The notes beneath the pieces were generated by a model. The model was not told the DNA's origin, made no database searches, and was given only the letters and a program-made list of their open reading frames with translations. From assembly GCA_903871775.1 (NCBI GenBank), contig CAIQIA010000026.1:186001-250000 (forward strand): a stretch of 64,000 bases of DNA, in the 5' to 3' direction. The position numbers were made by a program, and so were the translations under genes. Source of the DNA: an uncultured cyanobacterium. GTDB lineage: Bacteria > Cyanobacteriota > Cyanobacteriia > PCC-6307 > Cyanobiaceae. Shown piece by piece: positions 1-9,937 of the stretch. Positions within the stretch are counted from its first letter, which is position 1. Each line of letters begins with the position of its first letter.

Positions 1-919
1 CCCGCTCGGCCCGGTCGATGGCGCTGTGGTGCAGGGCCAACCGGTCGTCCATCTCGGGGCAGGCCCAACGCAGGCACTGATGCCACTGTTCGGCCTGGTT
101 GCGGGTGTTGGTGAAGATCAGGGTCGACACCGCCGGATCGAGGGCCCCCACCAGCCGGTCGTGCATCCGCAGGCCCAGGTGGCCGGCCCAGGGAAAGCCA
201 TCGATGCTGTCGGGCAGCAGGGTGCGGATGGCCAGGGGCCGCTGCAGCGGGGCCTGCACCAGGGTGAAGGGGCGCCCCTCCCCCACCGCCGTGGCGGCGG
301 CCTCCTCGGGGTTGCCGAGGCTGGCGCTCACGGCCCAGGTGCGCAGCCCGGGGGAAAGGGCCCGCAGCCAGCTGAGGCAGAGCTCGGTCTGGGTGCCGCG
401 CTTGCTGCCCATCAGTTCATGCCATTCGTCGATCACCACCGCCCGCAGCCGCGCGAACAGGGCCGGCGCATCGGGGGAGGCCAGCAGCACCGCCAGCGAC
501 TCGGGTGTGGTGATCAGGATCTCAGGGGGGCGTCGCTTCTGGCGGGCCCGCTCGCCGGCCGTGGTGTCGCCGGTGCGCAGGCCCACCCGCAGGGGCCAGC
601 CCATGGCGGTGATGGGCTCCTGCAGGGCCACGGCCAGGTCGCGGCTGAGGGCCCGCAGGGGCGTCAGCAGCAGCAGCTGCAGGGCCGGCTCCTCGGACGG
701 GGGGGCCGCCAGCATCTGCGCCATCGGGCCCATCACCGCGGCATAGGTCTTGCCCGAGCCGGTGGGCACCTGGATCAGGCCGTCCTCGCCCGCCAGGTAC
801 GCCTGCCAGCAACGGCGCTGGAACGGCAGGGGCCGCCAGCCCCGCCGGCGGAACCAGGCCTCCACCGGCGCCAGCCGCGGGTCCCGGCGAGACCGGGGGG
901 AAGCGGCATCAGCCGGCAT
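1..919 (-). CDS. Ligase-associated DEXH-box helicase (Lhr-Core type), partial, 3' end beyond window
   Basis: My translation from ATG at 919: MPADAASPRSRRDPRLAPVEAWFRRRGW...IQVPTGSGKTYA (Walker A)...VVIDEWHELMGSKRGTQTEL (Lhr-type DEWH motif). Frame is open to the window edge, so absent from ORF track. Start overlaps the ligase stop. Confidence 0.9.
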   Translation of the reverse strand, partial: MPADAASPRSRRDPRLAPVEAWFRRRGWRPLPFQRRCWQAYLAGEDGLIQVPTGSGKTYAAVMGPMAQMLAAPPSEEPALQLLLLTPLRALSRDLAVALQEPITAMGWPLRVGLRTGDTTAGERARQKRRPPEILITTPESLAVLLASPDAPALFARLRAVVIDEWHELMGSKRGTQTELCLSWLRALSPGLRTWAVSASLGNPEEAAATAVGEGRPFTLVQAPLQRPLAIRTLLPDSIDGFPWAGHLGLRMHDRLVGALDPAVSTLIFTNTRNQAEQWHQCLRWACPEMDDRLALHHSAIDRAER

Positions 920-2609
920 CGGGGCTGACCTCCAGCAGCGCCCTGGCGCTGGCCAGGCTGTCGGCTTCGGCGGCGGGTTTGTCGCGGCGCCAGCGGGCGA
1001 TGCGGGGGAAGCGCACGGCGATGCCGCTCCGGTGGCGGCTGGAGGGCTGCAATCCCTCGAAGGCCAGCTCGAACACCTGCAGCGGTTCCACCGCCCGCAC
1101 GGGCCCGAAGCGTTCGCGGGTGTGCCGGCGGATCCAGCGGTCCAGCTCGCGGATCTCGCCGTCGTCGAGGCCCGAATAGGCCTTGGCGAAGGGCACCAGC
1201 TGGGGACCGCCGTCGGCGGCCGGGTCCCCGTCCCAGAGGCCGAAGGTGTAGTCGGTGTAGAGGTTGGCGCGCCGGCCGCTGCCGGCCTGGGCATAGAGCA
1301 GCACGGCATCCAGGGTGTGCGGCTCGCGCTTGTGCTTCCACCAGCTGCCCCGGCGGCGACCGGCCCGATAGGGGGAGCCAAGGTCCTTGAGCATCAGCCC
1401 CTCGGCACCGGCGGCGGCGGCCTGGCGGCGCAGGCACTCCAGGTCGTCCCAAAATGCCAGGGCAAGGGCGGGCGACAGGCGCAACCGGCAACCAGGGCCG
1501 TCCGTCGTCTCCGCCGCTGCCGCCGGCAGCAGCGCCTCCAGGCCGGCCCGCCGCTGGCCCAGAGGACGCTCACGCCAGTCGTCGCCGTCCATCTCCAGCA
1601 GGTCGTAGGCGACGAACACCGCCGGGCAGTCGGCCAGCAGCCGCGCCCCTGGCGCCTTCCGACCCAGGCGCCGCTGCAGCTGGTGAAAGGGGGCCGGCTG
1701 GGTCGCCCCCGCAGGCCACACGAGCACCTCCCCATCCAGCACGGTGCCGGCCGGCAGGTGGGCGGCCGCGGCAGCGACCAGCTCGGGGAAGGCCGGATTG
1801 ATCAGCTCCTCCCCGCGGCTCCAGAGAAACGTCTGGCCGGCGCGATGGATCAGCTGACCACGGATGCCGTCCCATTTCCACTCCACGAGCCAGCCATCAG
1901 GGGATCCCGGCAGGGGGGCGCCGCCGGCAGCGGGCGAGGGCAGCGGTGAGGCCAGAAAGAACGGATAGGGGCTGCTGGCGGCGGACCCGCCGGCCCCGGC
2001 GGGGGCCAGCAGGTCGCGCCAGGCCATGGATGAGGGCACGAAGCCCCCCATCAGCCGATGCTGCAGCAGCGACACCTCGAGGCCGCTGAAGGCCGCCAGG
2101 GCCTGCAGCACCAGCCCGGGCCCCACCCCCACGCGGAAGCCGCCAGTGAGCAGCTTGTTCACCACCAGCAACTCGGCCGGCGCCAGCTCGCACCAGAGGT
2201 CATGGACGGCAGCCGCCTGGGACGGGCCCTCCCCCTGGTCCCCCCTGGCGACGGTCGCCAGGGGGGGAAGGATCTGCTCCATCCAGACGTGCAGCGGCAG
2301 GGCGGCGCGGCTCGCGGTGGGATCGGGCCGCTGACGGTTCCAGAGCAGGGCCACGGTCTCGGCCGAATCACCCACCTGGGCATGGCAGTCGTCGACCAGC
2401 CAGGCCGGCAGCCCGCACCCCTCCAGACAGATCTCCCGCAGGCGGCGACCGGTGATCAGACGCCGGCGCTGGCGGCCCAGCAGGCAGTGCAGCGCCCAGG
2501 CGGCATCGACCGGTGCCGCAGCGGCGAAATAGGCCGTCAGCAGCCGCACCCGACCGCCCGTGGCGGTCGTGCAGTCCAGCTGTTCATACAACCGGCAGAA
2601 GGTCTGCAT
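909..2609 (-). CDS. ATP-dependent DNA ligase (ligase-associated repair cassette)
   Basis: ORF 909..2756; likely start MQTFCRLYEQLD at 2609. Contains nucleotidyl-transfer motif EWKWDGIRGQ, LDGEVLVW, EGLMLKD, SWWKHKREP. Confidence 0.93.
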   Translation of the reverse strand: MQTFCRLYEQLDCTTATGGRVRLLTAYFAAAAPVDAAWALHCLLGRQRRRLITGRRLREICLEGCGLPAWLVDDCHAQVGDSAETVALLWNRQRPDPTASRAALPLHVWMEQILPPLATVARGDQGEGPSQAAAVHDLWCELAPAELLVVNKLLTGGFRVGVGPGLVLQALAAFSGLEVSLLQHRLMGGFVPSSMAWRDLLAPAGAGGSAASSPYPFFLASPLPSPAAGGAPLPGSPDGWLVEWKWDGIRGQLIHRAGQTFLWSRGEELINPAFPELVAAAAAHLPAGTVLDGEVLVWPAGATQPAPFHQLQRRLGRKAPGARLLADCPAVFVAYDLLEMDGDDWRERPLGQRRAGLEALLPAAAAETTDGPGCRLRLSPALALAFWDDLECLRRQAAAAGAEGLMLKDLGSPYRAGRRRGSWWKHKREPHTLDAVLLYAQAGSGRRANLYTDYTFGLWDGDPAADGGPQLVPFAKAYSGLDDGEIRELDRWIRRHTRERFGPVRAVEPLQVFELAFEGLQPSSRHRSGIAVRFPRIARWRRDKPAAEADSLASARALLEVSPDAG

Positions 2610-3669
2610 TGCCCGCGTCTCCGTGGTCGGCATCGGCCCGATCTGCATCGCCCCGTTCGACATCGCCCCGTTCGACGACGAAATCGCCCTCGAGGGCCTC
2701 GGCCGCCACCCCCTCGTGCTCCCGCAGATAACGGCTGAGGCTGTCGCTCTGGCCATGGGTCACATAGACCTGGCGGGCGCCGGTCTCCCGCACCGTCTGC
2801 AGCAGCCCCGGCCAGTCGGCATGGTCCGACAGCACGAAGCCGCGTTCGACGCCACGGCGGCGGCGGGCGCCGCGCACGGCCATCCAGCCGCTCACGAAGG
2901 CGGTCTGGGGGCGGCGGAAGCGCTGCATCCACGGCGAGTGCTGGGCCGCGGGCGGGGCGATCACCAACCGACCCGCCAGGGACTCGCCCCGCGCCACGGA
3001 CGTGAGCGGGCGGGTGGGGGGGAGCTGCACACCGGCTTCGCGGTACGGGTCCATCAGGGCTTCGACCGCCCCGTGCAGCAGGATCTCGTCAGCGACGCCC
3101 AGCAACGCCAGTTCAGCCAGCAGCCGCTGGGCCTTGCCGAAGGCATAGGCGAACAGCAGTGAGGGGCGATCAGGGGCCGACCGCCACCAGGCCAGCACCT
3201 CGGCCGCCACCTCCCGCCCCGGCCGCCATCGGTAGATCGGCAGGGCGAAGGTGGCCTCGGTGATGCACACATCCGCCGTCACCGGGGCAAAGGCTTCGCA
3301 GCTCGGGTCGGCGCAGCGCTTGTAGTCACCGCTCACCAGCCAGCGCTCGCCGCCGGCCTCCACCAGGATCTGGGCGCTGCCGAGCACATGGCCGGCGCTG
3401 TGGAACGACACCCGCGCCCCGCCGATGCGCAGCCGCTGGCCGTACTCCACCGGCAGCAACGCGATGCCGCTGCCGAGCCGTCGCCGCAGGATGCCCTCGC
3501 TGCTGGCCACGGCCCAGTACCGGCCGCTGCCCGGGCGCGCATGGTCGGCGTGGGCGTGGGTGAGCAGCGCCCGGGGGACCGGACGCCAGGGATCGATCCA
3601 GGCCTCGGCGGCGGGGCAATACAGGCCCTGGGGGGTGAGCGTCAGCAGGCCGTCGGGGGGCAGGGGCAT
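2584..3669 (-). CDS. Ligase-associated DNA exonuclease (metallo-beta-lactamase fold)
   Basis: MPLPPDGLLTLTPQGLYCPAAEAWIDPWRPVPRALLTHAHADHARPG (HxHxDH), SAGHVLGSAQILVE, VSGDYKR; start overlaps none, 3' end overlaps ligase. Confidence 0.92.
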   Translation of the reverse strand: MPLPPDGLLTLTPQGLYCPAAEAWIDPWRPVPRALLTHAHADHARPGSGRYWAVASSEGILRRRLGSGIALLPVEYGQRLRIGGARVSFHSAGHVLGSAQILVEAGGERWLVSGDYKRCADPSCEAFAPVTADVCITEATFALPIYRWRPGREVAAEVLAWWRSAPDRPSLLFAYAFGKAQRLLAELALLGVADEILLHGAVEALMDPYREAGVQLPPTRPLTSVARGESLAGRLVIAPPAAQHSPWMQRFRRPQTAFVSGWMAVRGARRRRGVERGFVLSDHADWPGLLQTVRETGARQVYVTHGQSDSLSRYLREHEGVAAEALEGDFVVERGDVERGDADRADADHGDAGNADLLPVV

Positions 3670-3767
3670 CCAGAACGCGGCCAGCGGCCGTCTTCTAGCC
3701 GATCGGCTGGGGCGTTGACGATTGCAGGGCCCATGGTTAGCCCTTGGCAGTCACCGTGCCGACCGCC

Positions 3768-4856
3768 ATGGCCCTGGACCAGTTCCGCGACGACCTCGAA
3801 GCCACCGCCGCGGCCCTGGCGGCTCCGGGCAGCGGTCTGCTGGCCGCCGACGAATCGACCGGCACCATCGGCAAGCGCTTCGCGGCCATCGACCTCGAGA
3901 ACAACGAGGCGAACCGCCGCGCCTACCGCAGCCTGCTGGCCAGCTGCGACGGCCTCGAGCAGCACATCAGCGGCGTGATCCTCTACGAAGAGACCCTGGT
4001 CCAGACCAGCGTCAACGCCGACGGCAGCGACGGTCCGCCGATCGTCCAGCTGTTCCGGGAGCGGGGCATCGTGCCCGGCATCAAGGTCGACCTCGGCGTC
4101 GAGCCCCTGGCGGGGGGTCTGGCCGGCGAGACCTGGTGCACCGGCCTGCGGGGGCTGGCCGAACGGGCAGCCCGGTATTACGAGCAGGGGGCACGGTTCG
4201 CCAAATGGCGGGCCGTCCTGCGCATCAGCGGCGACGGCTGCCCCAGTGAACTGGCGGTGCGTGAGAACGCCTGGGGGCTGGCCCGCTACGCCCGCACCGT
4301 GCAGGAGCAGGGGCTGGTGCCGATCGTCGAACCCGAGATCCTGATGGACGGGGACCACGACATCGCCACCACGGCCTCGGTGCAGGAGTGGGTGCTGCGC
4401 ACGGTCTACGAGGCCCTGGGGCTCAACGGTGTGCACCTCGAGGGCAGCCTGCTCAAACCGTCGATGACCACCGCCGGCGCCGACTGCCCCCAGCAACCCA
4501 GTGCCGACGAGGTGGGTGAGTTCACCGTGCGCACCCTCAGCCGCACGGTGCCGGCGGCGGTGCCGGCGATCCTGTTCCTCTCCGGCGGCCTCAGCGAAGA
4601 GGACGCAAGCCTCTGCCTCAACGCGATCAATGGGGCCGCCGCCCTGGGGGCGGCCCCGTGGCACCTGGGGTTCTCCTTCGGCCGGGCCCTGCAGCATTCG
4701 TGCCTCAAGCACTGGGGGGGCCACGACCGGTCCGCCGGCCAGGCCGCCCTGCTCGCCCGGGCCCGGGCCAACGGTGCCGCCAGCCGCGGGGCCTACACCG
4801 CCGGCAGCGAACCCTCCGACGACAGCAGCCTCTTCGTGGCCAACTACAGCTACTGA
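3768..4856 (+). CDS. Class I fructose-bisphosphate aldolase
   Basis: MALDQFRDDLEATAAALAAPGSGLLAADESTGTIGKRF...VPIVEPEILMDGDHDI...HLEGSLLKPSM; in-frame upstream ATG at 3744 also possible. Confidence 0.95.
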   Translation: MALDQFRDDLEATAAALAAPGSGLLAADESTGTIGKRFAAIDLENNEANRRAYRSLLASCDGLEQHISGVILYEETLVQTSVNADGSDGPPIVQLFRERGIVPGIKVDLGVEPLAGGLAGETWCTGLRGLAERAARYYEQGARFAKWRAVLRISGDGCPSELAVRENAWGLARYARTVQEQGLVPIVEPEILMDGDHDIATTASVQEWVLRTVYEALGLNGVHLEGSLLKPSMTTAGADCPQQPSADEVGEFTVRTLSRTVPAAVPAILFLSGGLSEEDASLCLNAINGAAALGAAPWHLGFSFGRALQHSCLKHWGGHDRSAGQAALLARARANGAASRGAYTAGSEPSDDSSLFVANYSY

Positions 4857-4869
4857 TCCGGACCCGGGC

Positions 4870-5811
<942 letters not shown>

Positions 5812-5870
5812 GCGACGGACCGAGGCGCGGGAGGATGATCACACCCTAGGAACTCCGCCTTCCCTGCCCA

Positions 5871-6722
5871 GTGCTGCGAGTGGCCATCGCCGGTGATCTG
5901 CACGGTCAGTGGGACGACCACGACGAGGCCGTGCTGCGCCGCCTGCAACCGGACGCCCTGCTGCTCGTGGGCGACCTGGCCGATGGCGATGGCCGCCTCG
6001 GCCGGCGCCTGGCCTCCCTGCCCCTGCCGGCGGCCTGCATCCTCGGCAACCATGACGCCGGGCGCGACGCCAGCGGCCGCACCATGGCCCGCATGGACCA
6101 GGCCCTGGGGGACCTGCACTGCCCCTGGTCCCTGCGCTGGCTGGACCCTCCGGGGCTGGCGGTGGTGGGGGGACGACCCGGCAGCGCCGGTGGTGGCTTC
6201 AATCTGTCCCAGGCGGTGCAGGCCCACTGGGGGCCCCTCGATCTGCTGCAGTCCGCCGAGCGCATCAGCACGGCGGCCCTGGCGGCCCCGGAGGGTCGGC
6301 CCCTGATCCTGCTGGCCCACTGCGGCCCCAGCGGCCTGGGCAGTGCTGCCAGCGACCCCTGCGGCCGCGACTGGAAGCGACCGGCCCTCGACTGGGGCGA
6401 TCTGGATCTGCGGGAGGCGTTGCAGCGCATCCGCCGCCAGCGACCTGTGCCGCTCGTGGTCTTCGGGCACATGCACCATCGGCTGCGCAGCGGCGGCTCC
6501 CGACGGCGGCTGCTGCGCGACGGCCAGGGAACCATCTTCTTCAATGCGGCCTGTGTTCCCCGCCACGGCCACGATGACGGCGGCCGACCGGTGCGGCAGT
6601 TCAGCTGGGTCGACCTGAACGACGCCGGCGGCGTCGAGGCCGTGAGGCTCTGCTGGCACGACACCGAGGGGGTGGTCAGGGCCCAGGATGACCTGCTGAG
6701 CAGCGAGCCGGTCGCATGCTGA
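5871..6722 (+). CDS. Metallophosphoesterase (cyanobacterial TIGR04168-like)
   Basis: MLRVAIAGDLHGQWDDHDEAVLRRLQPDALLLVGDLADGD...ILGNHDAG...LLAHCGPSG...VFGHMHH; GTG start. Confidence 0.85.
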   Translation: MLRVAIAGDLHGQWDDHDEAVLRRLQPDALLLVGDLADGDGRLGRRLASLPLPAACILGNHDAGRDASGRTMARMDQALGDLHCPWSLRWLDPPGLAVVGGRPGSAGGGFNLSQAVQAHWGPLDLLQSAERISTAALAAPEGRPLILLAHCGPSGLGSAASDPCGRDWKRPALDWGDLDLREALQRIRRQRPVPLVVFGHMHHRLRSGGSRRRLLRDGQGTIFFNAACVPRHGHDDGGRPVRQFSWVDLNDAGGVEAVRLCWHDTEGVVRAQDDLLSSEPVAC

Positions 6723-7798
6723 TCGTCGCCTGCATCAGCAGCCATGGCTTTGGCCATGGTGCCCGCATGGCCGCCCTGCTGCGCGCTCTGCTGCACCGCC
6801 GCCACGACATTGAGCTGGTGCTTTCGACCGGACTGCCGGCCCCGCTGCTGCAGCAGAACCTCGGCGACCTGCCCTGGCTGCATCGCCCCTGCGTCTGGGA
6901 TGTGGGCGTGCGTCAGGCCGATGCCCTGGGCAGCGACCCCGCGGCCACCCTGGCCGCCCTGGTCGAACTGGAGAGGGCCCTGCCGGCGCAGCTGGAACAG
7001 GAACGGGCCTGGCTGGCCCCCCGCCTCGCCGCCCATGGTGGCCGCGGCCTGGTGATCGCCGACATCCCGCCGGCGGCGGTGCTGCTGGCCGAGTCTTTGG
7101 GGATCCCGCTGGTCTGGCACGGCAATTTCGGCTGGGATGCCATCTATGCCGACCTCGGCGGCGCCTTTGCCCCCTGGGTCAAGCACGTCCGGCGGCTCTA
7201 CCGCCGGGGCCAGGCGCTGATCCGCTGTCCGTTTTCCCTGGCCATGGACTGGGATCTGCCGTTTCTGGCCATCGGTGGTGAGAGCGGCACCCCCCGCTTC
7301 AGCAGGGGCGAGCTGCAGGAGCGGCTGGGGCACCACCATCCCCGGGAGCGCACGGCACTGCTGAGCTTCGGAGGCCTGGGCCTGGCCCTGGATCCGGCCC
7401 TGCCGGCCCGCTGGCCCGACTGGCGGTTCCTGGTCTGCGACCGACGGCTCCCGGGAGCCGCCAACCTGGTCCCGGTGCCGGACGACCTGCGCCCACTGGA
7501 CGTGCTGCCCCTCTGCCAGCTGGTGATCACCAAGCCTGGGTACAGCACCTTCTGCGAAGCCCTCGCCCAGGACGTGGGCATCGTGGCGGTGGAACGGGCC
7601 CAGTTCGCCGAGGCGGCCGTGCTGCTTGAAGGCCTGCAACGCCATGGACGACATCGGATCCTCAGCCGCGAGCGGTTCAGCAGCGGCGCCTGGGGGCTTG
7701 ACCGCCCCCTGGCGCCACCCATGGGGCAGCCCCTGGCCAGCAATGGCGCCGACCAGGCCGCAGCCTGGCTGGCCACCCACTGGTGCCCGTTGCCCTGA
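6716..7798 (+). CDS. Glycosyltransferase-like (GT-B/MurG-like) protein
   Basis: MLIVACISSHGFGHGARMAALLRALLHRRHDIELVLSTGLP...GIPLVWHGNFGWDAIYADLG...ITKPGYSTFCEALAQDVGIVAVERAQFAEA; overlaps upstream gene by 7 bp. Confidence 0.7.
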   Translation: MLIVACISSHGFGHGARMAALLRALLHRRHDIELVLSTGLPAPLLQQNLGDLPWLHRPCVWDVGVRQADALGSDPAATLAALVELERALPAQLEQERAWLAPRLAAHGGRGLVIADIPPAAVLLAESLGIPLVWHGNFGWDAIYADLGGAFAPWVKHVRRLYRRGQALIRCPFSLAMDWDLPFLAIGGESGTPRFSRGELQERLGHHHPRERTALLSFGGLGLALDPALPARWPDWRFLVCDRRLPGAANLVPVPDDLRPLDVLPLCQLVITKPGYSTFCEALAQDVGIVAVERAQFAEAAVLLEGLQRHGRHRILSRERFSSGAWGLDRPLAPPMGQPLASNGADQAAAWLATHWCPLP

Positions 7799-8307
7799 GA
7801 CAGACGACACAGCCTGTGGCGTCCAACAGCTGATAATCCGGCACAGGTGCGCTGGACAACACACCCTGGCAGCCCCACGAACAGCGATTCACGTCTTGCC
7901 AGGCAACACACCAGGAAGGGCGACCGCACGCAACAGCAGCGCTCTGACTGACAGCGATCATCGAAAAAGCGATTGACGACCAAAAGGGATTGAGCCGCCG
8001 ATTCAGCAGGCGCAATCACCAGAACACCTGTGGCGCAACGCCTGACATCCCCAGGACAGACATCTGGACCCGATTGTCACAATCAACACCATTCACGGAA
8101 TCGAATACAGATTCAAGCAAGAGTGAAGGAACCAGGCATTGCTGAAACCAGCAAATAAGAGGCAGTCACATCCCTCCCTGTGGCGGTCAATGGACAGTGG
8201 ACAATTTTTTATCTGTCTAATTTATTTTCTCGCTGGTCCCATTGATGGGCATATTTGTGCCGTCCGTTTCAGGAGAAATCGTGAGCGGCTTTTTTTGTGC
8301 TCTGCGT

Positions 8308-9087
8308 ATGACGTCGAAGGTTCCGTTCCTGATTCGTTCCTTCCGAGACCGCACCCACCAAGTTCTTTCCATCGCCCTCTGCGGCTCTGCTCTGCTCGCC
8401 GCCTCCCCAGCCCTGCAGGTCCGGGCCAGCGAAGGTCCGACGACCACCACCGCCGATGCCTCCCGTGTGGATGGTCGCTCTGTGGCGCAGCTGAGCCTGC
8501 CGAGGCTCACCTTCCCGGGTTTTCCGGCGATGCCCCGCTACTTCGCCATCACCCCTGAGCGCCGGGCTCTGCTCAACACTATTCGTTATGCCGAAGGCAC
8601 CTGGAAGGAAGGCACCGACCTCGGCTATCGGGTGATGTTCGGCGGCGGCTTGATGTCCAGCCTCGACCGCCACCCCGACCGGGTCAACTACACCTCTGGT
8701 TACGCCAGCGCCGCCGCCGGTGCCTACCAGTTCATGCCCGCCACGTGGGGGCTGGTCACCCGTGCCATGAATCTGGTGGGGTTCGGCCCGCAGGTGCAGG
8801 ACCAGGCAGCGCTGTATCTGGTCGCCCGCCGGGGAGCGCTTCCCCTGGCCGACCGGGGTGAGCTCAACGCCGAACTGGCCGCCCTGCTGGCCCCCGAATG
8901 GGCCTCCTTCCCGACCCTGCGCGGCAGCAGCTACTACGGCCAGCCTGTCAGACGGCTCGAAGAACTGCAGCGCTTCTACCAGGCCAACCTGGTGCGGCTG
9001 CGCAACCGCCTGCCCCTGGCCAAGGTGACCGACACCTGCCAGGACGGGAGCCTCGACTGCGCCCTGAAGGGCGTTCAGGACAACTGA
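8308..9087 (+). CDS. Secreted lysozyme-like muramidase (GH104-like)
   Basis: Signal-peptide-like N-terminus MTSKVPFLIRSFRDRTHQVLSIALCGSALLAASPALQVRA, then RALLNTIRYAEGTWKEGTDLGYRVMFGG...YTSGYASAAAGAYQFMPATWGLV. Alternative in-frame start at 8242. Confidence 0.75.
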   Translation: MTSKVPFLIRSFRDRTHQVLSIALCGSALLAASPALQVRASEGPTTTTADASRVDGRSVAQLSLPRLTFPGFPAMPRYFAITPERRALLNTIRYAEGTWKEGTDLGYRVMFGGGLMSSLDRHPDRVNYTSGYASAAAGAYQFMPATWGLVTRAMNLVGFGPQVQDQAALYLVARRGALPLADRGELNAELAALLAPEWASFPTLRGSSYYGQPVRRLEELQRFYQANLVRLRNRLPLAKVTDTCQDGSLDCALKGVQDN

Positions 9088-9110
9088 ACCCGTCCCTCAC
9101 CCGTCCCTCC

Positions 9111-9908
9111 TCAGGCGTTTCCATCTCCCTGTTCCCGAGGCAGCAGGCGCCACTGGGCGAGCAGATAGGCCCCAACGGCGCTGACCAGAAAACCGAGCCC
9201 ATTGCGGGCCAATGGCAGCCAATCGTGGGTGCGGGTCACCACCGGAGCGATGCCGAACACCCCGAACAGCATCAACCACAGGGGTGAGAGCAGCAGCACC
9301 CAGCCCCAGGCGATCAGCCGATCAGGCTGACGCGGATACGCCACCACTCCAACGATCAGGCCACCCAGGATCGAGCTGCAGAGGGTCAACAACCACTGCT
9401 CCTGGGGCAGGCCGGGCACGACCTGACAGCCCCCACGCTCCAGGCAGGTCTCGACGGCACCAAGGGCCGCCAGGATGGCCCCATCCTCACCATGGTCACG
9501 AACGTAATACTGATTGCCGTAACGGGTCTGCAGCTCCACCCAGTAGGTGCGCGGCATCAGGGCGAACAGGGCATCGCCGACGTTGAAATTGAGCAGATTG
9601 CCGCCGCGGGGATCAGCCACCAGCAGAAGGCTCCGCTCATCCAGCTGCCAGAAGTCACGCACGGCCTTGCCGGGGGTGCGGTCGTACTGGGTCAGCACCC
9701 GCAGCTTCCAGCCACTGCGATCCTCGAAGTCCTGGAGCTGTCCCTCCAGCTGCGCCCGCTGGGGGTCGGTGAGGGCCCGGGCCAGGTCGATGACCGGCGT
9801 GGGGTGATCGGGCAGCAGGTCGGGATTGTCGTAGGCCGCTGCCGGCGCCGGCCAGAGGGTCTGCAACCCCAGCAGAAGGGCCGACAGCACCAGCAGGCGA
9901 CGCAACAT
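9111..9908 (-). CDS. TPM-domain membrane protein (Psb32-like)
   Basis: MLRRLLVLSALLLGLQTLWPAPAAAYDNPDLLPDHPTPVIDLARALTDPQRAQLEGQLQDFEDRSGWKLRVLTQYDRTPGKAVRDFW; C-terminal TM segments. Confidence 0.8.
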   Translation of the reverse strand: MLRRLLVLSALLLGLQTLWPAPAAAYDNPDLLPDHPTPVIDLARALTDPQRAQLEGQLQDFEDRSGWKLRVLTQYDRTPGKAVRDFWQLDERSLLLVADPRGGNLLNFNVGDALFALMPRTYWVELQTRYGNQYYVRDHGEDGAILAALGAVETCLERGGCQVVPGLPQEQWLLTLCSSILGGLIVGVVAYPRQPDRLIAWGWVLLLSPLWLMLFGVFGIAPVVTRTHDWLPLARNGLGFLVSAVGAYLLAQWRLLPREQGDGNA

Positions 9909-9937
9909 GGACGGCAGGGGCAACACGCAAGGATGCA

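Noticed and set aside
5906-7864. 652-aa - strand ORF
   Set aside because: Antisense to two well-supported + strand genes; no family features.
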